Origin: Verrucomicrobia bacterium ADurb.Bin006
GTDB lineage: Bacteria; Verrucomicrobiota; Verrucomicrobiia; Limisphaerales; J093
Direction of reading: 5' to 3'
Assembly: GCA_002071485.1 (NCBI GenBank)
Contig: MWFF01000195.1
Location: 29,947-93,946, forward strand
Length of the DNA stretch: 64,000 bases
Shown here: positions 54,904 through 62,840 of the stretch, in pieces
How positions within the stretch are numbered: position 1 is the first letter of the stretch
Layout: each line of letters starts with the position of its first letter
Notes under the pieces: generated by a model
What the model was told of the DNA's origin: nothing
The model's input: only the letters and a program-made list of their open reading frames with translations
Database searches by the model: none
Translations under genes and position numbers: made by a program

Positions 54904-57900
54904 AATCTGCATCCGGCGGCCGGTGTTCGCCACGATGATCGTGATGGCGTTGGTTGTCGTGGGCGTGGCCGGGTACGTGAATCTGGGGGTGGACCGGTTT
55001 CCGTCGGTCGATCTGCCCACCGTGCGCATCATGACTCGTCTGCCTGGCGCATCGCCTGAAGAAATGGAATCGCTGGTGTCGCAGCCGATCGAGGAGGTTG
55101 TGAACACCATCGAGGGGATTCAGGAATTGCGCTCGGTGAGCGGGAACGGTTCCTCCTTCGTTATCGTGACCTTCGAACTCAACCGCGACATCGACGTCGC
55201 GGCTCAGGATGTGCGGGACAGGGTCTCGACCGTCTTGCGCCACCTTCCGGACGACACCGACCCGCCGACGATTGCCAAGACCGACGCAGACCAGGCGCCG
55301 ATCATGACCTTGGCGGTGTCGGGTCCGCGTTCGAGGCGCGAGTTGACCGAAATCGCGGACAAGATCATCAAGACCCAGATTGAGCGTTCGCTCGGGGTGG
55401 GGGAGGTGAATGTCTATGGGGGTCTCGAGCGGGCGATCAACATCTGGGTCGATGCCGATCGTCTGGCGGCGTACCGGATCCCGATCACGGCGGTGCGGGA
55501 GGCTTTGGTGCGGCAGAACGCGAACATACCCGGCGGCAACGTGACCGGGCCGTTGCGCGAGCACACGCTGCGCACCATAGGCCGGCTGAACGACCCCAGG
55601 GCCTTCAACGATCTGGTGATCGCCACCCGCAACGGCTCGCCCATCCGCATTCGGGACATCGGCATGGCCGAAGACGGCACGAAGGAGCAGCGCTCGGTCT
55701 CGCGGTTGGACGGGGTGCCGACGGTGTCGATGGAGATTGTGCGGCAATCGGGGGCAAACACCGTTGCGGTCATCGAGGCGGTGAAGGCCAATCTCGAAGT
55801 GCTGAGGGCGCAGCTTCCGTCCGATGTGCGGGTCGAAGTGATCCGCGACCAGTCCCGCTACATTTACGAGGCCCTCCACGAGATTCGGCAGCATCTGATC
55901 CTTGGCAGCATCCTGGCCTGCCTGGTCGTGCTCCTGTTCATGCGCAACGGACGGGCGATGGTGATTGCGGCGGTGGCGATCCCGACCTCGGTGATCGCCA
56001 CCTTCGGCATGATGAAGGCGTTGGATTTCACGCTCAACAGCGTCACCATGCTCGCCCTGGTGCTCATGGTGGGCATCGTGATCGACGACGCCATCGTTGT
56101 CCTCGAGAATATCTTCCGATTCGTCGAGGAGAAGCGGATGCGTCCGTTCGAGGCGGCGCGGGCGGCGACGGCGGAGATCGGGCTTGCTGTGATGGCCACG
56201 ACGTTCAGTCTGGTGGTGATTTTCGTGCCGGTTTCTTTCATGTCGAGCATCTCGGGTCGATTCCTCTATCAGTTCGGGATCACCGCGGCCGTGGCGGTGC
56301 TCGTGAGCCTCCTGGTGTCGTTCACCCTCACGCCGATGATGAGCGCCCGGCTGTTGCACGTGAATGGCGGGGGCGATCAGGGCGCCGCACCCCGTTCCCG
56401 CAGCGGCTTCTATCATTGGATCGACCAGGTCTACACGGCGGCTTTGGCCTGGGCGGTGGGCCGGCGTTGGCTGGTTGCCGCCCTGGCCCTGGCGGTCATT
56501 GTCACGTCCGTGCCGCTCTATCAAGCCGTGCGGCAGGAGTATCTCCCCAGCAACGTGGACGAGGGGGAATTCGATGTGCGTGTGACGACCGCCGAAGGCA
56601 CCGGACTGGTCTCGATGAACGAGGTGTCCGAGCGCATCGAGAAGGAGCTGCTCGGTACGCCGGGCGTCGACCTTGTTCTTTCGTCGACCGGCAGCGGTTT
56701 CATGGGCAGCGTCAACAACGCCGGCTTCTTTGTCCGACTCAAGCCGCACGCCGAACGGACGTTCCGCTGGACGCGCCTCTTTCAGTGGCCGCCCTGGCGG
56801 GCATTCGAGAACAACTACACGCAGCGCGACATCCAGCGGATGATCCGCGCCCGCCTTGCGGGCATCCCCAGCATTCGATTCCAGGTGCGCAATCCGCAGA
56901 CATTCGTCGGCGGCGGCCCGAACTTCGACATCGATTTCGCGCTGCTCGGTCCGGATCTGACGACTCTCTGGCGCTACGCCGAGGCCCTGCGCGAGAAGGC
57001 GCCCGAACTCGGGCTCTTGGATGCCGATACCACGCTCAAACTCGACACGCCCGAACTCCGCGTCGAGATCGACCGCGACCGGGCGGCGAACCTGGGCGTG
57101 GATACCCAGGATATCGCGACCGCGCTGCGGATCATGGTCGGAGGCGACACCGAGGTGACCCGATTTCGCGACGAAAGCATGAACGAGGATTACGATGTCG
57201 CCATCCGGCTCAAAGAGGGCGACCGCAATGACCCGGCGACCATCGCCAGTCTGTTCGTGCCGCGGCAGGGCGGGTTGGTCCGACTCGACAATGTAGTCAA
57301 GCTGGTGCCCACACAGAGTCCGTCGCGGATCGACCGGTTGGACCGTCAGCGCCAGGTCAGCCTGCGGGCTTCCGTGGCGCCCGGGTTCGCCCAGGCCGAC
57401 CGCATCGCCGCGCTGCGGGCGGAGGTGGCGAAGATGGGGCTGCCAACCGGATACTCGACACGTGTTTCCGGCCGGGCGCGCGAGCTCGAGACCACTTTCA
57501 ACGAGTTTCTCTGGGCCTTCGCCCTCTCCGTGGTCCTCATGTACATCATCCTGGCGTCTCAGTTCGAAAGCCTTGTCCATCCTTTCACGATTCTCCTCTC
57601 GCTGCCGTTGTCGGTGCCTTTTGCCTTTCTTTCGCTCCTGATTGCCGGTCAGACGATCAACCTCTACTCGGCGCTGGGGTTGCTCGTCCTGTTCGGTGTC
57701 GTCAAGAAGAACGCCATTCTCCAGATCGATCACATGAACAAGCTGCGGGCAGCGGGGCTCGACCGGGCGGCTGCCATTCTGCGCGGCAACCGCGAGCGCT
57801 TGCGCCCTATCCTGATGACCACCATGACGCTGATCGCCGGCATGACTCCGCTGGCTCTCGGGACGGGTCCGGGGGCGGCCGAGCGCCGCGCGGTGGCGGT

Positions 57901-58084
57901 GGTGGTGATCGGGGGGCAGGCCTTGTGCCTGCTGCTGACACTGATCGTCACTCCGATCGCCTACAGCTTTCTCGATGATCTCGGGCGCAAACTCCAATGG
58001 CGTGGGTGGCGCATCGAGACCGACAGCGCGCCCGCCACCGCGCCTGCCGGCATGGAAATGGCGCGAGTCAAGAGCGATGAGTGA
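54887..58084 (+). CDS. RND multidrug efflux transporter (AcrB/HAE1 family)
   Basis: 1065 residues from ATG 54887. First transmembrane segment MIVMALVVVGVAGYVNLGVD, then the porter-domain motif FPSVDLPTVRIMTRLPGASP. Transmembrane helix 4 carries VGIVIDDAIVVLENIFRFVE, with the paired Asp of the proton relay. GVVKKNAILQIDHMNKLR holds the relay Lys near the C-terminal half. Length and layout match inner-membrane proton-driven transporters. The operon partner is the lipoprotein adaptor upstream; substrate unknown. The next gene overlaps the stop by 8 bp. Confidence 0.95.
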   Translation: MQKLAEICIRRPVFATMIVMALVVVGVAGYVNLGVDRFPSVDLPTVRIMTRLPGASPEEMESLVSQPIEEVVNTIEGIQELRSVSGNGSSFVIVTFELNRDIDVAAQDVRDRVSTVLRHLPDDTDPPTIAKTDADQAPIMTLAVSGPRSRRELTEIADKIIKTQIERSLGVGEVNVYGGLERAINIWVDADRLAAYRIPITAVREALVRQNANIPGGNVTGPLREHTLRTIGRLNDPRAFNDLVIATRNGSPIRIRDIGMAEDGTKEQRSVSRLDGVPTVSMEIVRQSGANTVAVIEAVKANLEVLRAQLPSDVRVEVIRDQSRYIYEALHEIRQHLILGSILACLVVLLFMRNGRAMVIAAVAIPTSVIATFGMMKALDFTLNSVTMLALVLMVGIVIDDAIVVLENIFRFVEEKRMRPFEAARAATAEIGLAVMATTFSLVVIFVPVSFMSSISGRFLYQFGITAAVAVLVSLLVSFTLTPMMSARLLHVNGGGDQGAAPRSRSGFYHWIDQVYTAALAWAVGRRWLVAALALAVIVTSVPLYQAVRQEYLPSNVDEGEFDVRVTTAEGTGLVSMNEVSERIEKELLGTPGVDLVLSSTGSGFMGSVNNAGFFVRLKPHAERTFRWTRLFQWPPWRAFENNYTQRDIQRMIRARLAGIPSIRFQVRNPQTFVGGGPNFDIDFALLGPDLTTLWRYAEALREKAPELGLLDADTTLKLDTPELRVEIDRDRAANLGVDTQDIATALRIMVGGDTEVTRFRDESMNEDYDVAIRLKEGDRNDPATIASLFVPRQGGLVRLDNVVKLVPTQSPSRIDRLDRQRQVSLRASVAPGFAQADRIAALRAEVAKMGLPTGYSTRVSGRARELETTFNEFLWAFALSVVLMYIILASQFESLVHPFTILLSLPLSVPFAFLSLLIAGQTINLYSALGLLVLFGVVKKNAILQIDHMNKLRAAGLDRAAAILRGNRERLRPILMTTMTLIAGMTPLALGTGPGAAERRAVAVVVIGGQALCLLLTLIVTPIAYSFLDDLGRKLQWRGWRIETDSAPATAPAGMEMARVKSDE

Positions 58085-60413
58085 TCGGCTCGGATCGGAG
58101 ATGGAGCTCCCGGGATCGAAGGCGCACGCAATGGGCGAGAGGGCAAGCCCGGATTTCTCCCAAGGCTCCGCGCGATCTGATGCTGTGCCTGTGTCAAGGC
58201 CAAGCCATGTCCAAGTGGCGCACGGTTCCGATGCCGCCCGGTCATTCGCATCCCGCTCGGGTCATTCTTCCCGCCGCGTTCATGCCCACGAGACCGCTGC
58301 GCCCCGTCTCTATCAGTGGGCCGACAGAGTGACGGAAGGGCTGATCTACGCCATGGTCCTGTTCTCCGTCTGGGCCGTTGCTTCTCTGCCGGCTTGGGCG
58401 GTTTGGACCATGAACGGAGCAGGGTACGCTCTGGGTCTTCTCCTGACGATCAAACGGCTGACCAGCCGGGTCACAGGCTATCAGCCGGCTCGATGGGGCG
58501 AGGGCGCAGTCCGATGGCCGATGCGCTTGTTGGGGGCTCTGACGGTGGTTCTCGTGCTTTGGTGCTTGATCAGCGCCTTGAACCCGCGCGCCACAGTCGA
58601 CCTCGCCCAACTCCGTCTTGGCTTTCGTGACGGCACGATTCCCTGGCTGCCGCACAGTTGTGATGCCCCGAGCAGTTGGTTCGCTTTTTGGCAGTACTTG
58701 GGCCTGGCCTGCGGCTTCTGGGCCATTCGCGATTGGCTGTTGGGAACGACCCGACGCGAACGCCATGACCGCGAGCCTTCACCCGGTTCGACATCCCCCA
58801 ACTCCGAACTCCGAACTCCGAACTCCGAACTCCGAACTCCGAACTCCGAACTCCGAACTCCGAACCGTCACAGGGCTGTGGCCGAGGGCTTGCCGGCCCG
58901 GCTGAAGCGGCTGCTGTGGGTGCTTTGTCTCAACGGCACCGCTGTGGCAATCGTGGGCATCCTACAGCGACTTTCGGGGACGACCAAACTGCTCTGGATT
59001 TTCGAGCCTGCGCATGCGGGGAGCAACCGAACGCAATTCGGTCCATTCGACTATTACGCCAACGCCGCCCAGTACCTGAACCTGCTCTGGCCCGTCTGTC
59101 TCGCTTTCTGGTGGTATCTGCACCATGCCCGAAGAAACTCGGTGCGCCGCGCGGCTCGCGTCGGCGATTCGCCTCATGTCCTCCTGCTTCCATCGGCGTT
59201 CCTTCTGTTTGGCGCGGCCATCTTTGCGGGCTCGCGCGGGGGCGCTTTAGTGGCCTCGGCCCTGTTCGTTGTCTCGGCGGGTCTGGTGTTGGCAGGGAGC
59301 ACGCCACATGTGCGGAAGATTGGGATTGTCCTTGTGGGCTTGCTGGGCCTTGCGGGCGCCGGGGCCGCCCGATTGGGCGGATGGCAGGCGATGAATCGAT
59401 TGCTCGAACCGCCAACGCATTTTAGCACGGGCGTCCAGGGAGGTTTGTCTGACTTCTCTCTGCATTTCGTCATCGACTGCCCGACCGAGGGCGCCGCGCG
59501 GTGGTGGAGCCTGGCCTACCTAGTGTCGGATTCGATCGATGCCGGGCAGAACTCGGCGATTCTCTACGTCTATAAGGACACGCTCGGTTTTCTGCTTCGC
59601 GGCAATCCTGCCACCAACCAAATCCGCGTGGTCTGTACGAACTTCCTTCCCCTGTTTGGCGGACGCCGTGTGGCTGTGAGCGCGGTGAGAAGCCAGACGA
59701 ATCTGGCATTGTATGCCGAGGGCGACCCGCTGCGGGTTGTCACGAGTCGGTCGCGATTTCCACCTTTGACCAACCGGATCAGCGCATCGGTGCTGTGCGT
59801 GCAGCGGGATCGGGACCCGATGCGCCCTTCGGACACGCCTACCGTGCATCACGCCCAACTCTATGCGGAGGCGTTGTCGCAGATGCAGGTGCGCGCCCTG
59901 ATCAGCTCATCCGGGCAACGAAATGGCGATCAGAATGGGACGAATCACCCGCCTGCCCCCTGCCTCGACATCTCCCGCAAGACCTTGACCGGACCGAAAT
60001 CCCTCAGCGCACAACTCCAGGACCGAACTGAAATCCACGAACTCGGACGCCGCATTGCCGCCGATTATCCCTGGTTCGGCTCGGGCCCGGGGACGTTCAG
60101 TTCGATGTACGAGGTCTACCGCCGGACAAGGCTCACCCGGCCGTGGTACGTCCACAACGATTGGCTCGAAACGCGAATCACCTTCGGACGCATCGGCGCA
60201 TTGCTGGTGTTTTGTGCCCTCGCAATGGCGGTCCTGCGTCCGTTGCTGCACGGCGGTCCCCGTGTCTCAGCGGTCTTTATTGGCCTGGTCTGGGCCGGGC
60301 TGGGCGGATGCCTCGTCCATGCGCGCTTCGATTATCCGCTTCAAGTCCACTCGATCCTCTTCACCTTTCTTGTTGCAAGCGCCGCCACCTCGATTGTGTC
60401 GGTGAGGAAGTAG
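58077..60413 (+). CDS. O-antigen ligase-like membrane protein with heptamer tract and LamG-like insert
   Basis: 778 residues with at least ten hydrophobic segments. Late motifs PWFGSGPGTFSSMYEVYRRT and WYVHNDWLETRITFGRIGAL match the Wzy_C/O-antigen ligase family that joins polysaccharide to a lipid or glycan acceptor. Residues 242-262 are coded by nine 7-bp repeats (NSELRTP repeated). Residues about 444-615 (LSDFSLHFVIDCPTEGAARW ... YVYKDTLGFLLRGNP) look like a LamG/concanavalin-like beta domain inserted between membrane segments. ATG 58077 overlaps the RND stop. The first 65 residues are low in hydrophobicity and of uncertain origin. Substrate unknown. Confidence 0.8.
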   Translation: MSDRLGSEMELPGSKAHAMGERASPDFSQGSARSDAVPVSRPSHVQVAHGSDAARSFASRSGHSSRRVHAHETAAPRLYQWADRVTEGLIYAMVLFSVWAVASLPAWAVWTMNGAGYALGLLLTIKRLTSRVTGYQPARWGEGAVRWPMRLLGALTVVLVLWCLISALNPRATVDLAQLRLGFRDGTIPWLPHSCDAPSSWFAFWQYLGLACGFWAIRDWLLGTTRRERHDREPSPGSTSPNSELRTPNSELRTPNSELRTPNRHRAVAEGLPARLKRLLWVLCLNGTAVAIVGILQRLSGTTKLLWIFEPAHAGSNRTQFGPFDYYANAAQYLNLLWPVCLAFWWYLHHARRNSVRRAARVGDSPHVLLLPSAFLLFGAAIFAGSRGGALVASALFVVSAGLVLAGSTPHVRKIGIVLVGLLGLAGAGAARLGGWQAMNRLLEPPTHFSTGVQGGLSDFSLHFVIDCPTEGAARWWSLAYLVSDSIDAGQNSAILYVYKDTLGFLLRGNPATNQIRVVCTNFLPLFGGRRVAVSAVRSQTNLALYAEGDPLRVVTSRSRFPPLTNRISASVLCVQRDRDPMRPSDTPTVHHAQLYAEALSQMQVRALISSSGQRNGDQNGTNHPPAPCLDISRKTLTGPKSLSAQLQDRTEIHELGRRIAADYPWFGSGPGTFSSMYEVYRRTRLTRPWYVHNDWLETRITFGRIGALLVFCALAMAVLRPLLHGGPRVSAVFIGLVWAGLGGCLVHARFDYPLQVHSILFTFLVASAATSIVSVRK
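58800..58862. repeat. in-frame heptamer tandem repeat inside the O-antigen ligase gene
   Basis: Nine perfect copies of aactccg. Three units make 21 nt, coding NSELRTP. The unit is the reverse complement of cggagtt, i.e. a one-base variant of the ggagat(g/c) heptamer used in the composite repeats (which themselves contain ggagttc units). Gain or loss of one or two units would shift the frame. Confidence 0.95.
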
Positions 60414-60552
60414 GAGATGGGAGATGGGAGATCGGAGATGGGAGATCGGAGATGGGAGATCGGAGATGGGAGATCGGAGATGGGAGATCGGAGATGGGAG
60501 ATCGGAGATGGGAGATCGGAGATGGGAGATCGGAGATGGGAGATCGGAGATG
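60413..60552. repeat. 20-unit heptamer array just after the O-antigen ligase stop
   Basis: Twenty units of ggagatg/ggagatc, alternating g and c at the last position after the first two, begin at the last base of the stop codon TAG (60411-60413). The array lies between two convergent genes (O-antigen ligase and gatA). No unit variant other than g/c at position 7 is present. Confidence 0.95.
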
Positions 60553-60598
60553 GGGGTGGGGGGAGGATGCTGTGAGGTGTTTCGCGGGCTGTTCCTGC

Positions 60599-62065
60599 TC
60601 ACAGCGGCGGGCGGTGGCGATGCCAATCCGTCGATTGTTCGAAGGCGTACCCGAGTCGGAGCAGTATCTCCTCGCCAAAGGGCGGTCCGAGCAATTGCAT
60701 TCCGATCGGGAGCTTGGGGGAGGTTGTGAATCCGCATGGCAGGCTCAGCCCGCAGATGCCGGCGAGGTTGCACGAGATCGTGAAGACGTCGGATAGGTAC
60801 ATTTGCAGAGGGTCGGCCAGCTTCTCGCCGAGCTTGAAAGGAGGCGTCGGCGCGGTCGGCGTCAGGATGGCATCGACTTGCTTGAAGGTGTCGAGGAAGT
60901 CCTGGCGGATGAGCGTCCGGACCTTCTGGGCGCGGAGGTAGTAGGCGTCATAGTAGCCGCTGCTCAGGGCATGTGTGCCCAGGATGATGCGCCGCTTCAC
61001 TTCCGGTCCGAAGCCGGCGCCGCGTGTCCGCGCGTACATTTCAATCGGGTCCGCCCCTTCGACGCGCAGGCCGTACCGGACGCCGTCGAAGCGGGCGAGA
61101 TTGGCGCTGGCTTCGGCGGGAGCGATCAAGCAGAAGGTCCCCAGAGCATAGCGCGTGTGCGGAAGCGAGACCTCGACGGGTTCGACGCCGAGGGATTCGA
61201 GTTGGGCGATGGCCCGGTCGATGGAGTGTCGCACCTCGGCGTCCAGACCACCTTCGACAAAGTACTCCCGAGGCAGGCCGACTCTCAATCCGGCCACTGA
61301 TTGGTCCAAGCCGGCAGCATAGGGCGGCACCGGCTGCGCCACGCTGGTCGAATCGAGGGGATCGTGTCCCGCCACGGTTTCGAGCAGAAGTGCGGCGTCG
61401 CGGACCGTCTTGGTCAGCAGCCCGATCTGGTCGAGGGAGGAAGCATACGCCACCAGTCCGAAGCGCGATACGCGTCCGTAGGTCGGCTTGAGGCCCACCA
61501 CGCCGCAGAACGCGGCCGGCAACCGGACCGAACCGCCGGTGTCCGATCCGAGCGCGGCGCTGCATTCGTCGGCTGCGACGGCGGCGGCCGAGCCGCCCGA
61601 GGACCCTCCCGGAATCCGGGTTGTATCCCAAGGGTTGCGCGTCGGGCCAAACGCCGAGTTCTCCGTCGAGCTTCCCATCGCGAACTCGTCCAGGTTCAAC
61701 CGCCCCAGAAAGATCGCGCCCGCCCTGCGCAACGCCTCCGTGACTGTGGCGTCGTAGGGGGCAATATACCGTGCCAGAATTCGCGATCCGCAGGTCAGCG
61801 GCTGGTTGCGAACCGCGATGACATCCTTGATCGCCACCGGAATGCCAAGGAGCGGGTGTGTCTCGGCGCTCCTCCCACGGCGACGGGCTGCGTCAGCGGC
61901 ATCCGCCTGTGCCAAAGCCCCCGCCTCGTCGACATGCAGGAATGCGCGCACGACCGGGTCGCGCTGTCGGATGGCATCGAGACAAGCCTGTGTCGCCTCG
62001 CGCGAGCTGAGTTCCCGCCGGGAAAGGAGCCGGGACAACTCGCAGACAGTGAGGCGATTGGGCAT
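60599..62065 (-). CDS. gatA: aspartyl/glutamyl-tRNA amidotransferase subunit A
   Basis: 488 residues from ATG 62065. The amidase catalytic triad is visible: K80 ([10 protein letters not shown]), S155 ([11 protein letters not shown]) and S179 ([20 protein letters not shown]). The product releases ammonia from glutamine for the GatCAB complex, which converts Glu-tRNA(Gln) and/or Asp-tRNA(Asn). Length is typical. gatC lies 13 bp upstream; gatB is not in this window. The 3' end faces the heptamer array. Confidence 0.96.
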   Translation of the reverse strand: MPNRLTVCELSRLLSRRELSSREATQACLDAIRQRDPVVRAFLHVDEAGALAQADAADAARRRGRSAETHPLLGIPVAIKDVIAVRNQPLTCGSRILARYIAPYDATVTEALRRAGAIFLGRLNLDEFAMGSSTENSAFGPTRNPWDTTRIPGGSSGGSAAAVAADECSAALGSDTGGSVRLPAAFCGVVGLKPTYGRVSRFGLVAYASSLDQIGLLTKTVRDAALLLETVAGHDPLDSTSVAQPVPPYAAGLDQSVAGLRVGLPREYFVEGGLDAEVRHSIDRAIAQLESLGVEPVEVSLPHTRYALGTFCLIAPAEASANLARFDGVRYGLRVEGADPIEMYARTRGAGFGPEVKRRIILGTHALSSGYYDAYYLRAQKVRTLIRQDFLDTFKQVDAILTPTAPTPPFKLGEKLADPLQMYLSDVFTISCNLAGICGLSLPCGFTTSPKLPIGMQLLGPPFGEEILLRLGYAFEQSTDWHRHRPPL

Positions 62066-62078
62066 GGGGTGCGGGGCG

Positions 62079-62366
62079 CTACTCGACGATTCGAGGCACA
62101 ATGAACAGCCCGTTCGATTGGGAGGGGGCCTGGCTCAAGGCGTCGGCGTGCGACAGAGAAGGCCGCACTGCATCGGCCCGCACCACGTTGCTGTGCGGGA
62201 CGGCATGGGCCATCGGCTCGACAGCGCGGACATCGACCTCCTCGAGCAGCTTGATGTAGTCAAGCACGTTGCTCAGTTCCGCGCCGAGCCGGCTTTCCTC
62301 GTCGGGACTCAGTTCAAGCCGCGCCAAGCCCGCGATGCGGTGGATGTCAATATGAGGAGCGGACAC
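62079..62366 (-). CDS. gatC: aspartyl/glutamyl-tRNA amidotransferase subunit C
   Basis: 95 residues: [39 protein letters not shown], and the Pro-rich conserved C-terminal belt ([17 protein letters not shown]). GatC stabilises GatA against GatB. The start is GTG 62366; GAGGAG about 10 nt upstream overlaps the HPr stop and likely serves as its ribosome site. Seven bases separate it from the HPr gene, so the operon hpr-gatC-gatA is probably transcribed together. Confidence 0.94.
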   Translation of the reverse strand: MSAPHIDIHRIAGLARLELSPDEESRLGAELSNVLDYIKLLEEVDVRAVEPMAHAVPHSNVVRADAVRPSLSHADALSQAPSQSNGLFIVPRIVE

Positions 62367-62373
62367 TGGAATC

Positions 62374-62673
62374 TTACTCCTCGTTGAACTTCGAGTTCAC
62401 CAGGCGCGCAAGGGCTTCCATGGCCTGCGGCGCGTCGACGCCCTTGGCACGGACCCGAATCTTGGACCCGGGACCCGCGGCGAGCATCATCAGCCCCATG
62501 ATGCTCTTCCCATTGACAATCTCGCCGTCCTTTTCGACCGCCACCTCGCACTTGAACTGGTTGGCAAGACGAACAAACATCGAAGCCGGCCGGGCGTGAA
62601 TCCCCAGCTTGTTCGAGATGAACAGGTCTTTGGACGAGTTCATTTGCTGATGAACAGCTTCGTGTGCGCTCAT
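62374..62673 (-). CDS. HPr family phosphocarrier protein
   Basis: 99 residues in the long form. Phosphorylation motif KLGIHARPASMFV (active His) and regulatory Ser in NGKSIMGLMMLA. With the alternative ATG 62643 (MNSSKDLF) these are H16 and S47, in the canonical positions plus one. HPr transfers phosphate in the PTS, and its Ser can be a target of an HPr kinase. The placement in front of gatCA is a recurrent but regulatory-unexplained arrangement. No enzyme I or II gene is in the window, so a regulatory role is possible. Confidence 0.92.
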   Translation of the reverse strand: MSAHEAVHQQMNSSKDLFISNKLGIHARPASMFVRLANQFKCEVAVEKDGEIVNGKSIMGLMMLAAGPGSKIRVRAKGVDAPQAMEALARLVNSKFNEE

Positions 62674-62829
62674 GATGCAGCGCCGGAATGTAGCCGAAGT
62701 GGTACGTATCGCAATGACTTATTTGCAGCCTGGCCTATTTGCAGCCGAAGCGCGCCGTACCACCGGCTCGCAGCCGGCTGACTCGCATCGGTCACACCCC
62801 GTCAGTGCACCAGGCGGTCAGGCCTCGGA

Positions 62830-62834
62830 AAGGA
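62830..62834 (+). promoter_or_regulatory. Shine-Dalgarno for the gene at 62841
   Basis: aagga lies 6 nt before ATG 62841. The frame is open upstream to 62718 but has no other ATG, so this site supports the start. Confidence 0.65.
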
Positions 62835-62840
62835 ACTGGC

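Noticed and set aside
54752..57997. Long minus-strand open frame (about 1080 codons) opposite the RND transporter
   Set aside because: It mirrors a strongly conserved AcrB-family gene on the plus strand, and its translation is a His/Arg-rich sequence with no domain. GC-rich codon bias makes such antisense frames common.
60413..60552. Possible CRISPR array
   Set aside because: The unit is 7 bp with no spacers, and no cas genes are near. It is a simple tandem repeat.
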